From NCBI GenBank assembly GCA_002788755.1, contig PFRW01000051.1, positions 1 to 44,131 on the forward strand: a stretch of DNA of 44,131 nt, read 5' to 3'. Under the pieces are notes generated by a model, which was not told where the DNA came from, ran no database searches, and saw only the letters and a program-made list of their open reading frames with translations. The DNA comes from Candidatus Peregrinibacteria bacterium CG_4_9_14_0_2_um_filter_41_14 (GTDB lineage Bacteria; Patescibacteriota; Gracilibacteria; UBA1369; UM-FILTER-41-14). Within the stretch, counting starts at the first letter, position 1; each line of letters begins with the position of its first letter. Both the position numbers and the translations under genes were made by a program. Positions 1-8,500 of the stretch are shown piece by piece.

Positions 1-572
1 TGGCCAGTGGTATCAGAGCTCCCAATTAATCCGGAAGTAATAAAAGCTTCTTGTGAAAAATTAGCCTTAACCGCCTCATTAACCAAAGCAACACGCCCAT
101 CGGGCGCATATCCCAATTTAAAACTCTTAATCAAATCCATCCCAACCCCCCTATTCTCCAAATACCCAACAACTTTTTGACCGGCATCCGTCTCCAATAA
201 TTGCGCATGATAAAAATTAGCGGCAATATCATGCAACTCTTTAATATCTTGCTTCTGACTTTTTTGATGTTTGAGCTCTGCACTACTAACTTTAGCCTCA
301 ATTTTAACGCCAACCTTATCGGCCAAATTACTTAAGGCCTCAACAAAATCAACTCCTTCGATTAACTGATAAAACGCAAAAATATCCCCTCCCTGATTAC
401 AACCAAAACAATAGGCCAACCCTTTTTCGGGACTGACTACAAAACTAGGTGTCTTCTCACTATGAAAAGGACAAGCACCTTTAAAATTACGACCAGCCTT
501 CTTTAATTCAACATACTCCGAAACAAGGTCATATATCGATAATCGCTCCTTAATCTCCTCAACTTGATCCAT
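1..572 (-). CDS. dnaG: DNA primase DnaG, N-terminal 190 residues (runs off left edge)
   Basis: Synthesises the RNA primers for lagging-strand DNA replication. Only the N-terminal part is present. Reading from the ATG at 572, the protein begins MDQVEEIKERLSIYDLVSEY. It then shows the CHC2-type zinc-binding domain: C34-x2-H37 (CPFH) and C55-x2-C58 (CFGC), followed by GGDIFAFYQLIEG, a conserved primase signature. The frame stays open through base 1, so the TOPRIM catalytic domain lies outside the window. The start overlaps the 3' end of the wecA-like gene by 14 bases, so the two are probably translationally coupled at the end of the tpiA-hpf-ribK-murE-truB-wecA operon. The zinc motif makes the identification very secure. 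The frame was read by eye from the complement. Confidence 0.93.
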   Translation of the reverse strand, partial: MDQVEEIKERLSIYDLVSEYVELKKAGRNFKGACPFHSEKTPSFVVSPEKGLAYCFGCNQGGDIFAFYQLIEGVDFVEALSNLADKVGVKIEAKVSSAELKHQKSQKQDIKELHDIAANFYHAQLLETDAGQKVVGYLENRGVGMDLIKSFKLGYAPDGRVALVNEAVKANFSQEAFITSGLIGSSDTTG

Positions 573-1572
573 ATTTTTCTTCTAAATAAACAAGAATAAT
601 CGCTACAAACAACAAAATAGCAAATAAAATCATTGCCATAAAGCCCTTTAATTGCGTTGATAAAATCAACAAAGACACAACCGCAATCAAACTCATAAAC
701 AACAAATAAAAGAACACCAACTTTTGTGATGAAATGCCCACTCGCTGCAATCGATGATGCAAATGCGCCAAATCTCCCTTAAATGGCGACTTACCTTTTA
801 AAACTCTCCTAAACACAATCCAAAAAGCATCAAAAATCGGCACAAATAAAACCAAAGCAGCCGTAGCTACCTTGCCACCACCATAAACAGCCACAACACC
901 CAACATAAAGCCTAAAAACATACTTCCCGTATCTCCAATCAAATATCGCAATTTAGGCCAACAAAAGCCGGTAACCACCAACGAGGCCACTCCAAGCAAC
1001 AAAGTTAAAACTGTTACCCCCTGTTGCGGCAATGTATGAATTTGCGGTAATACACTTAAAGCAAAAATCGTAAAAAACCCAATCGTACTGGACCCAGATG
1101 CCAAACCAGGTGCACCGTCCAGCCAGTTCATCACATTTATTACCAACATAAGCCAAAGCGCCGTAATCATTTGTCCCCCAAATTGCCCAAATTCTAACCA
1201 GCCATAAAACGGAATATTAAACCCATAAATAAAGGTTCCCGTTGCCACCACCACCACGGCCGCCACCGCCTGTATCCACAACCGCAAATACGGCGACAAA
1301 TCATAACGATCATCAATAAAACTCGTTACAACCAGCAATGTGGCCCCAATAATCACCCCAACCAACTTCATATTAATATCCAAAAACACCAATGCACCCA
1401 ACAAAAAAATAATATATAAAACTATCCCAGCACTATAAGGCACCGGCTTACGCTTAAACCCATATTTTTCCGGATTATCCATTAAACCCAACCGCGGAAA
1501 ATACTTCAAAACCAACCTACTCAACAGCAACGACCCCACCAAAGCAAAAGCAATAACTGCTAAATAAAGCAT
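559..1572 (-). CDS. WecA/TagO/MraY-family polyprenyl-phosphate sugar-1-phosphate transferase
   Basis: An integral membrane enzyme that transfers a sugar-1-phosphate from a UDP-sugar to undecaprenyl phosphate, the first lipid-linked step of a surface polymer or glycan. About 337 residues, with roughly ten hydrophobic segments. Family motifs seen in order: FIDDRYDL (the DDxxD-like Mg site), MNWLDGAPGLASG, GDTGSMFLGF and HLHHRL. The HxHHRL ending is typical of the WecA/TagO branch rather than true MraY. The middle motif is normally N-x-x-D-G-x-D-G-L, and here the second Asp is replaced by Pro. I chose the ATG at 1572 over a TTG one codon upstream. It lies 60 bases after truB and overlaps dnaG. 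The sugar substrate cannot be told from sequence; with the altered motif, activity is likely but not certain. Confidence 0.85.
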   Translation of the reverse strand: MLYLAVIAFALVGSLLLSRLVLKYFPRLGLMDNPEKYGFKRKPVPYSAGIVLYIIFLLGALVFLDINMKLVGVIIGATLLVVTSFIDDRYDLSPYLRLWIQAVAAVVVVATGTFIYGFNIPFYGWLEFGQFGGQMITALWLMLVINVMNWLDGAPGLASGSSTIGFFTIFALSVLPQIHTLPQQGVTVLTLLLGVASLVVTGFCWPKLRYLIGDTGSMFLGFMLGVVAVYGGGKVATAALVLFVPIFDAFWIVFRRVLKGKSPFKGDLAHLHHRLQRVGISSQKLVFFYLLFMSLIAVVSLLILSTQLKGFMAMILFAILLFVAIILVYLEEKYGSS

Positions 1573-1635
1573 CAACTATTATTAGTAAAACACAAGTAGA
1601 TTAGTGCCACAGCCACATTACTGCAACAAGAAAAA

Positions 1636-2499
1636 CTACATAATCACCGCCATCTTCATCTTACCAGGCAGCCTTAACACCGGCTCAAGCAAACAAACCA
1701 TTTCATCATTTAACACACCGGCCGTAACCCCATCAACCGCAATTAACGGGCTGATAAATTGCCCCAACTTTAACTGCTCCCACTCACCGGTTTCCAAATA
1801 ATATTTTGGCCGCACCCCCCAAGCCTCCAACAAACCAATTTTACCAACTGCCCAACTCCCCTTCTCTATCGCTTCCATCTGAACCCAATTGTCCATATTA
1901 AAACAGCCAACGCGCGTACGCTCCAAAGCCGTTAAATAGCCACCAACCTCTAAAGCCTCTCCCAAATCCGATGCCAAACTTCTCACATAAAAACCTTTAC
2001 CACAAACAACCCGCAACTTTAATATTGGCCAATCGTAAGTAATGATATCAATACTTTTCACAAAAACCGGACGCGCCTTTAGTTCAAACTCCTTACCCGC
2101 ACGGATCAAATCATAAGCCCGCTTGCCCTCAACCTTAATTGCCGAATACTTAGGCGGAATCTGCATAATCTCACCAATAAAAGCCCTCAAGGCCACTTCA
2201 ACAGCAGACAGGGCCAGCTTGGCAGCTGGCTTTACATCAGCAATCTCCCCTTCTGTATCACCGGTTGTCGAAACTTTGCCCAATTCCACGGTAGCAATAT
2301 ATTCTTTTTCATCTTCTTGTAGATACTGAATCAATCTTGTTGCCTTATTAAAGGCTAAAGGCAAAACCCCGGTGGCAAAAGGGTCTAATGTCCCCAAATG
2401 ACCAACCTTTTTAATACCAACCGCTCCCCTCACCTTTTTAACAACATCAAACGAAGTCCAATCACTCGGTTTATTTATATTCAAAAAAAAATTCTCCAT
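1636..2499 (-). CDS. truB: tRNA pseudouridine(55) synthase TruB
   Basis: Converts U55 of the tRNA T-loop to pseudouridine. The N-terminus FLNINKPSDWTSFDVV and the catalytic motif GHLGTLDPFATGVLP (Asp of GTLDP is the nucleophile) are diagnostic. KYSAIKVEGKRAYDLIRAG and GFYVRSLASDLG follow in the expected order, and a short PUA-like tail ends the protein. From the ATG at 2499 it has 287 residues, normal for the family. That start lies one base after the murE stop but has no visible Shine-Dalgarno. An alternative ATG at 2517, six codons upstream, has GGAG seven bases before it and would overlap the murE end. Family alignment favours 2499; the ribosome site favours 2517. Confidence 0.94.
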   Translation of the reverse strand: MENFFLNINKPSDWTSFDVVKKVRGAVGIKKVGHLGTLDPFATGVLPLAFNKATRLIQYLQEDEKEYIATVELGKVSTTGDTEGEIADVKPAAKLALSAVEVALRAFIGEIMQIPPKYSAIKVEGKRAYDLIRAGKEFELKARPVFVKSIDIITYDWPILKLRVVCGKGFYVRSLASDLGEALEVGGYLTALERTRVGCFNMDNWVQMEAIEKGSWAVGKIGLLEAWGVRPKYYLETGEWEQLKLGQFISPLIAVDGVTAGVLNDEMVCLLEPVLRLPGKMKMAVIM

Positions 2500-2500
2500 A

Positions 2501-3814
2501 TTATAAGTTAACGACATGTTCACGCTCCAAAATTTCACGCACCACCTTGCGGTCATCCCATGGCACTAATTTATCACCAATAGCAATCACCTGTTCACAC
2601 CCTTTACCGGCAATTAACACTGTATCCTCCGGTTGCGCTATTTCTAAAGCATATTCAATAGCTGTCCGCCGATCAACAATTTTTGCCAATCGCTCCCCTT
2701 CTTTACGATTAATTCCAACCGCAATGTCTTCAATAATTTGTAACTGATTTTCGTTATATGGATCATCATTAGTTAAAACAATTTCATCTGCCAACTTATC
2801 GGCAATTGCTCCCATTTTAGGCCGTTTGGCTTTATCTCGACCGCCACCGGTACAACCAAAAACGAGGATGGTCTTCCCTTTGGTCACACTGTTAAAAATA
2901 CTACACAGTTTTGCCAACGCATCTTCCGTATGTGCATAATCAACAATCACAGCATACGGCTGCCCGAATTGTAATGGCTCATACCGCCCCGCAATTGGTC
3001 GCATACTATCAAACCCCTTCTTAATTTGTTCAGGCGTTAAACCTTGCGACAGCACAATTGCCGTAGCAGTCAGCGCATTATAAATATTAAAATCACCAAT
3101 CAAAAGCAACTCAACCTCAAAACTAGCATTTGGTGCCTCAATCGTAAACTTACTACGATCCGGGTACAACTCAAAACCATTGACCTTAATCGACCCATTT
3201 CTAAAACCAAACGTATACTTACGATTAGCCTGAAACTGATTCATATACTCAAATTGATCATCATCAGCATTTAAAACCAACACTTTGTCCACCCCAACTT
3301 TGCGACGCATCCCCTGTACACTAGACAAAAAACTCGCCTTTGTGCGCAAATATTTTTCAAAACTACCATGATACTCCAAATGATCATTACTAATATTTGT
3401 ATACGCCGCCACATCAAAATTAATCCCATAAATACGCGACTGCGTAATTGCGTGCGACGTTACCTCCAAAACCGCATAATCACACTTGGCTTTAACCATC
3501 GCTCTTAACATTTTTTGTGTAAAAAAAGCCGATTGCGATGACATTTTCGTCTTATTGTCCCACCGCTTATCAGCAATTTGAAAATTAATCGAAGTCATCA
3601 TGCCCACCTTATAATCAGCATCCATCAATAAATGTGCCACCATATTGCAAGTAGTGGTTTTGCCATTAGTACCCGTTATACCAATTACTTTAAGTTTACG
3701 CGCCGGATACCCATAAACCACCGCCGCCACAAATGCTTTAATCTTATGATAAAACAACAAAAAAGCATTTTGATCATTAATATACTTACGTAGCAATTTT
3801 TTTAATAAATTCAT
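2501..3814 (-). CDS. murE: MurE-type UDP-MurNAc tripeptide ligase (short N-terminus)
   Basis: A cytoplasmic ATP-dependent ligase adding the third amino acid to the peptidoglycan stem peptide. The P-loop GITGTNGKTTT is followed by the Mur ligase central domain (YTNISNDHLEYHG, the DHLD-like metal site) and the C-terminal domain with PIAGRYEPLQ, VDYAHTEDAL and VFGCTGGGRDKAKRPKMG. The position that often reads DNPR in DAP-adding enzymes reads DDPYNEN here, so the added amino acid is uncertain. The 437 residues are shorter than usual: only about 50 residues precede the P-loop, so most of the UDP-binding N-terminal domain is missing. The start overlaps the ribK stop as ATGA. Confidence 0.92.
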   Translation of the reverse strand: MNLLKKLLRKYINDQNAFLLFYHKIKAFVAAVVYGYPARKLKVIGITGTNGKTTTCNMVAHLLMDADYKVGMMTSINFQIADKRWDNKTKMSSQSAFFTQKMLRAMVKAKCDYAVLEVTSHAITQSRIYGINFDVAAYTNISNDHLEYHGSFEKYLRTKASFLSSVQGMRRKVGVDKVLVLNADDDQFEYMNQFQANRKYTFGFRNGSIKVNGFELYPDRSKFTIEAPNASFEVELLLIGDFNIYNALTATAIVLSQGLTPEQIKKGFDSMRPIAGRYEPLQFGQPYAVIVDYAHTEDALAKLCSIFNSVTKGKTILVFGCTGGGRDKAKRPKMGAIADKLADEIVLTNDDPYNENQLQIIEDIAVGINRKEGERLAKIVDRRTAIEYALEIAQPEDTVLIAGKGCEQVIAIGDKLVPWDDRKVVREILEREHVVNL

Positions 3815-4164
3815 AAAAGTTGATTAGCAGCAGCAATATCCTGCTGTATTTGCGCCTTCAAGTCGAGTAAATTTTCAAACTTACGCACTTCTCTAATAAA
3901 TCCTCTAAATTCTAACTTTACCTCCATGCCATAAACATCTTGCGCAAAGTCAAAAACATTTACCTCTAAATAATTTCGCCCCGGCTCACCGTTTCCTTTA
4001 GGACCCCAGTGCAACACACCATTATACCAATTATCGGCAATCTCAACTCGACACGCATAAACACCGTGCGGCCAACAAACCTCTTTTAAAGGCGACAAAT
4101 TTAGGGTGGGCACCAATTCCTTGGCACCCACACCTAAACCTTTTTCAACTATCGCTTTAATCAT
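3811..4164 (-). CDS. Free-standing riboflavin kinase domain (RibF C-terminal half only)
   Basis: Predicted to phosphorylate riboflavin to FMN. At 117 residues it corresponds only to the flavokinase half of bacterial RibF. Visible motifs are VPTLNL (the family PTxN Mg-ATP motif), PHGVYACRVEI, YLEVNVFDFAQDVYG (the EvhLxDFxxdLYG signature), LEFRGFIREVRKF and LKAQIQQDIAAA. The usual N-terminal FAD synthetase domain (HxGH nucleotidyltransferase) is absent and nothing resembling it precedes the start. The ATG at 4164 overlaps the hpf stop (ATGATTAA), and the stop overlaps murE, so it is embedded in the operon. The partner step, FMN to FAD, may be supplied by the RibL-like gene at 28505. The N-terminal part is shorter than in ordinary flavokinases. 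Confidence 0.8.
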   Translation of the reverse strand: MIKAIVEKGLGVGAKELVPTLNLSPLKEVCWPHGVYACRVEIADNWYNGVLHWGPKGNGEPGRNYLEVNVFDFAQDVYGMEVKLEFRGFIREVRKFENLLDLKAQIQQDIAAANQLL

Positions 4165-4759
4165 TGCTACCAATTACACCTTCACGCTGTTCCAACTCCA
4201 CCAAACCATAACCTTGGCCGTCACTACGCTTATAAACTAAATTGTATCGGTCAGTTCGCTCATTTACAAAAATAAAGAACGTATGCCCCAACGTTTCCAT
4301 TGTGTCAACAGCCTCCATTTCGGACATTGGGTACAAATCGGTAAACAACTTACGTCGCGTAATTTTATACATCGGCTCGTTAACAACCGCTTCCGGCGTA
4401 GTTTCCTGCATCGATGGCATGGCCTGCATAGGATTATGCATATTATGCATATGCTTTTCCTTATAACGATCAATTTGACGCTTCAACTTTTCAACCACCA
4501 AATCAACAACTTCTTCAATAACCTGACCAGAAGCCTCACCTCTAATTAAAGCATGTGGCACCGACATGTTCACCTTAATAATAATATGCTGTGTACTATC
4601 TTTAATACTGCGACTTTCCACCATTACCTTAATATTAATCGCCTCTTCCTTCATCTTCAAAATTTCCGAATACTTACTTAATACATCCAATTTATTCAAA
4701 ATATAATCCTTATGATGATCCAATAATTCGATATGTTCTGACGAAATCTGAATATTCAT
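4157..4759 (-). CDS. hpf: Ribosome hibernation promoting factor, long form
   Basis: Binds the 30S decoding region and dimerises ribosomes to 100S particles in resting cells. The 200 residues split into an S30AE (YfiA-like) N-terminal domain, about 1-105, and the C-terminal dimerisation domain typical of long HPF, about 130-190, with ITRRKLFTDLYPMSEMEAVD, LGHTFFIFVNERTDRYNLVY and GYGLVELE. A His/Met-rich linker (KHMHNMHNPMQAMPSMQ) joins them, which is unusual in composition but short. The gene lies 28 bases downstream of tpiA and overlaps ribK by 8 bases. The presence of Rel in the same window fits a stationary-phase or starvation programme. Confidence 0.93.
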   Translation of the reverse strand: MNIQISSEHIELLDHHKDYILNKLDVLSKYSEILKMKEEAINIKVMVESRSIKDSTQHIIIKVNMSVPHALIRGEASGQVIEEVVDLVVEKLKRQIDRYKEKHMHNMHNPMQAMPSMQETTPEAVVNEPMYKITRRKLFTDLYPMSEMEAVDTMETLGHTFFIFVNERTDRYNLVYKRSDGQGYGLVELEQREGVIGSND

Positions 4760-4787
4760 ATGTATGTGGTTAATTATTTACACAATA

Positions 4788-5462
4788 TCACACTACCGGG
4801 TACCCCGACAACAAATCTCGCAAAGCCGCAGCAGGATCAGCCGCCTTACAAACTCCCGAAGCAACCAACACCCCTCTAGCCCCATACTCTACGGCAATTC
4901 GCACATCGTCGAAATCACGTACGCCGGCACCAACTAACAATTTGTCACCCCCAATTAGCTTTAACGCCTTCTTTATCACATCAGCTTGCGATTTTGAAAT
5001 CGAAATATCTCCACCAATCAGTTCCGGTGGCTCTACAGCCAAATAATCCGGCTCAAACTCTAAAAACGACCATCCTTCCTCCGCCGTCTCACAACAAACA
5101 ATTGTCACCAACCCAGACCGTTTTGCCGAAGTAATCGATTCTTTTAACACTTCTCGCTCCAATCTATTTTCTGAATGATTCAAAATCGTCCCCCACCCCC
5201 CCATATTTTTAACCCGCTCCGGCACAATTTTCCCTGTATAAGACCCCGCACAAGCCGGATCCACATGTTGCGCCAACTTTTTTACATTTGGAAAATCCGA
5301 AACCGCCCCAAAATCCAACGCCTGCACCGCACACGTCACATTTACATGCGGAAATTCCCCTGCCACTTCGTCATGAATTTTTAAAAGCGCCTCCGCATTA
5401 ACTCCAGAAGCCTCTGTATAAGTCTTAAAATTAGTGATGAATAGAAAATTGTTGGTAGCCAT
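4788..5462 (-). CDS. tpiA: Triosephosphate isomerase, archaeal-type short form
   Basis: Interconverts dihydroxyacetone phosphate and glyceraldehyde-3-phosphate. At 224 residues it matches the short archaeal-type TIM rather than the roughly 250-residue bacterial enzyme. Motifs: ITNFKTY (substrate Lys), AQHVDPACAGSYTGKIVPE, LNHSENR (electrophilic His in HSE), YLAVEPPELIGG (catalytic Glu) and the phosphate loops VGAGVRDFDDV and GARGVLVASGVCKAADP. AQHVD, TLLNHSENR-like and EPPELIG strings are hallmarks of the archaeal family. It is the first gene of the minus-strand operon; a 65-base divergent spacer separates it from the 1603-aa gene. Confidence 0.93.
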   Translation of the reverse strand: MATNNFLFITNFKTYTEASGVNAEALLKIHDEVAGEFPHVNVTCAVQALDFGAVSDFPNVKKLAQHVDPACAGSYTGKIVPERVKNMGGWGTILNHSENRLEREVLKESITSAKRSGLVTIVCCETAEEGWSFLEFEPDYLAVEPPELIGGDISISKSQADVIKKALKLIGGDKLLVGAGVRDFDDVRIAVEYGARGVLVASGVCKAADPAAALRDLLSGYPVV

Positions 5463-5464
5463 AG

Positions 5465-5493
5465 TTGAATTATTAGTAATAGTGTGCTATTAT
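5465..5493 (+). promoter_or_regulatory. Sigma-70-type promoter for the 1603-aa surface cluster
   Basis: TTGAAT (5465-5470) and TATTAT (5488-5493) are separated by 17 bases, with an extended TGc just before the -10. Predicted transcription start is near 5500, giving a leader of about 28 bases to the ATG at 5528. Confidence 0.5.
5477..5492. promoter_or_regulatory. Inverted repeat over the -10 box (possible operator)
   Basis: TAATAG-TGTG-CTATTA is a perfect 6+6 palindrome that overlaps the -10 element of the plus-strand promoter and sits in the spacer shared with tpiA. A repressor site is plausible, but the arms are short and AT-rich, so chance is not excluded. Confidence 0.3.
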
Positions 5494-5527
5494 TTAAAGA
5501 TTTTGAAATATATAACGTACTTGTCTC

Positions 5528-8500
5528 ATGTTACAAAACCAATTTGGAAGCCACAAGACGAATAACCAAAATAGTTTCACCTTTAAGGAAAAACACCTAA
5601 TCGGATTCGAACTGTTTGGCGATCTTGAAAATGAAAGTACCAACGACCCAAAAATTGAAACAGTGCAAAACCTCCAAAAAAGTCTCAATACAATCAAAAA
5701 AAATGACGAAGACACAACCGAACATAACACAAGCATTGAAAAATCAATTTATGAATTACTAAACGACGAACACGACCTAGACACAACAACGGCAAGCATG
5801 ATTGCTAAACATTTAAGCAATAAACTTAAAGAAAAAAACGGCGCCTATCCGGACGGAAACCTCCAAAACCGCGATATCGTTGTCAAAAACAAAGGTAACA
5901 AAATTACCGTCTCAACCCACGAAGAAACAAGCTGGTACGACCTCGAGAATTACGAAAACACCTATTTTACAGACACAGTGGATTTAACAGATGAAGATAT
6001 TCAAGAAATCATTAACGAAAACATTGCAAACAAAGCCGTAGCAACCAGTAGCCTTTCCAGTTACATAGATCGATCCAAAGTAGTTCCCGAAGATGATCGC
6101 TGGAGAAGCAGATATCTACTATTTCAAACCGAACAATCGTTACAACAGATCAACAAAGAACCCCTGGAATCAGATGAATATTACGGTGTACCTAAAAACT
6201 TTACCGATCGTTTTAATGACGCAACAGGTATGAGAGAAGCAATTTTAACCGAACAAATTAGTGATAGTCAAAATCTCGTTAAACTATTTGCCAGGCTTGG
6301 CATCAACCAACGTCAATTTTTAGAAGAATCATTTGGCTCAAGTTTTTTTGGCAATCTAGAACCTGGTGTTTCCGCACAACAAATTTTTGAATTCAGCAAT
6401 TTAAGCAAAAAATACGACACAATTGAAGATGCCCAAAATCGTCTTCAAATTTTAGCCAAAGATCCCGACACAAATCGCAAAGAAATAAGCGAAATCACCA
6501 GAAACATCCGTGATATCCGCGCCCTTGGCGAAATGTTAAGAGACTTGGAATACCACGCGCCTGACAAAAAAAATCCTGACTACATTAGTAAAATTAATTT
6601 TAGCAATGCCCTAGATGCCAAAAGTAAAGAAGCCTTTAAAGATAACCCAGCAATTATAATGGCACTTATGGGCTATCTATATGGCTTAAAAAATCTACAA
6701 AAAGAACAATACGTCAGCTACAGTCTAAACTCCGATCAACGGTTCGAAGCCTTTATCGAAGAAGTACCGGCAAGAGACTACGACAAATTACTAAAAGCAT
6801 ATCAAAAAATTGATATCACATGGGCACTTGGAAGCCAAACTCTAACGGAAGGTATTCAAGAATTATCAAAACCGGAATATGCGGACGTAAGAAGCATCCT
6901 CGATGCTGCAAAACTAGATTACATTGGACAAGGTGACAGCCCCATTGCAAGTGACATCGCAAGCCTTATCGCCAATCCTCTGAATACAGGTCCCATTAAC
7001 GAAGACTATGAAACATTAACTCAAGAAGAAATGACCGGTCCCGGCGCTACCGCCGAGTCTGCAAACTTTGTTAATCGTCAATACTCACAAAAAGCGATCT
7101 ACGAAAGTATTCTCCGTGACTGCCGTGACTTTAAAACAAACCAATACGATCTAACAAAATTAGAAACAAATCTAAAACGCTACGCCGAATATGGACGTTT
7201 ATACATCGCCCAAAACCCGGAAGCGCTTAAAGAAAACAATACATCACTTCTAAATACTCAGTGGCCGGAGAACACACCGCTACTCAACGCTCTAGCCGAT
7301 AAAAACTTAATTCAACTGATTCGACATGGCTTTTTACTAGAACAAAAAGTAAAAAATTCAACAAAAAAACAAGTAAAGGGATTAGACCAAGACTTACAAC
7401 AAAACAAAATTAATCCTCAAGAATTAGCACACTTCCTCACCGGCCTACACCTTGATAAAGACGGACTAGAAAAATTAGGTCTTGGCGCCGCACTAGTGAT
7501 CAATTTAGACGATGCAGGTAATCCAAACCAAAACAGTATTCATGTTGGCGGTGCAGCCAATGTCCTTGATCCAAAAGAAAGCGGCATTATTATCACATTT
7601 AGCCGTAACAATACGGAAACCGGAACCGAAGCCAGTGCTGGCACAGTGCTCAACCCTTACACAGCCAATATCGGTTTCAGTATTAAAGGTGAAATTTCTA
7701 AAAATTACCACATACGTCTTAACGGTGGCATTGGCACATTTGGACCAGTCCTTGCCGCCAGTATAGGCGCCGGCTTTGGTCGCGACTTAAAGACTTACAC
7801 AACCGAACACGAAGAAGAAACAATCAAAGAATTCTACGACACAAAAGGCACTGTTTTTGAAGAACTCAATGCGGCTCAAAAAGCCAAAAAATCCGAAACA
7901 GAGCAAATGGCGATTGTTAATAAAATCCCCCACCTTAAAGAACTACACGAATATTTCACAAAGCAAACCCCGCCTTTACCAGAAAAACAAATTAATGAAA
8001 TTTTCATCGGTGAAAACGGACTAGCTAATGAACTACAAAACAACATAAAAAATTATGCCGTTGAAAACACAAGCGAAGTAGGTTGGGAAGTTGGCGGTGG
8101 ACTTGCGTTCGTCGATATTTTTGGCGTAACAGTTCCTATCCCCTATGCCTACATTAGTCTGGAACTTCCAACCGGCAAAACCATTATGCGTTACAGCATG
8201 CCATCAGACGTTGAAGCCAACACACAAATTCAAATGGAAGATGCCATTCAAGCACAATTACTTGAACAAGCGGGCACAAGCCAAAATCTAATAGTTACAT
8301 CAACAAAAAGCGGCGAAGTTTATTTCGATAAAGAAACCGGCCAATGGCGTATAAACCAAACGCGTGGGATTCCAGAACTTGGCACTTTAAATGCAGACCA
8401 AAAAGCCAAAGCCAAAAAACTCACAGAAGCATACAAAGCTTATGGCATCACCTTTAGTGAGATTACAGATCCAGCCTATACCACAAAAGATGGACTCAAA

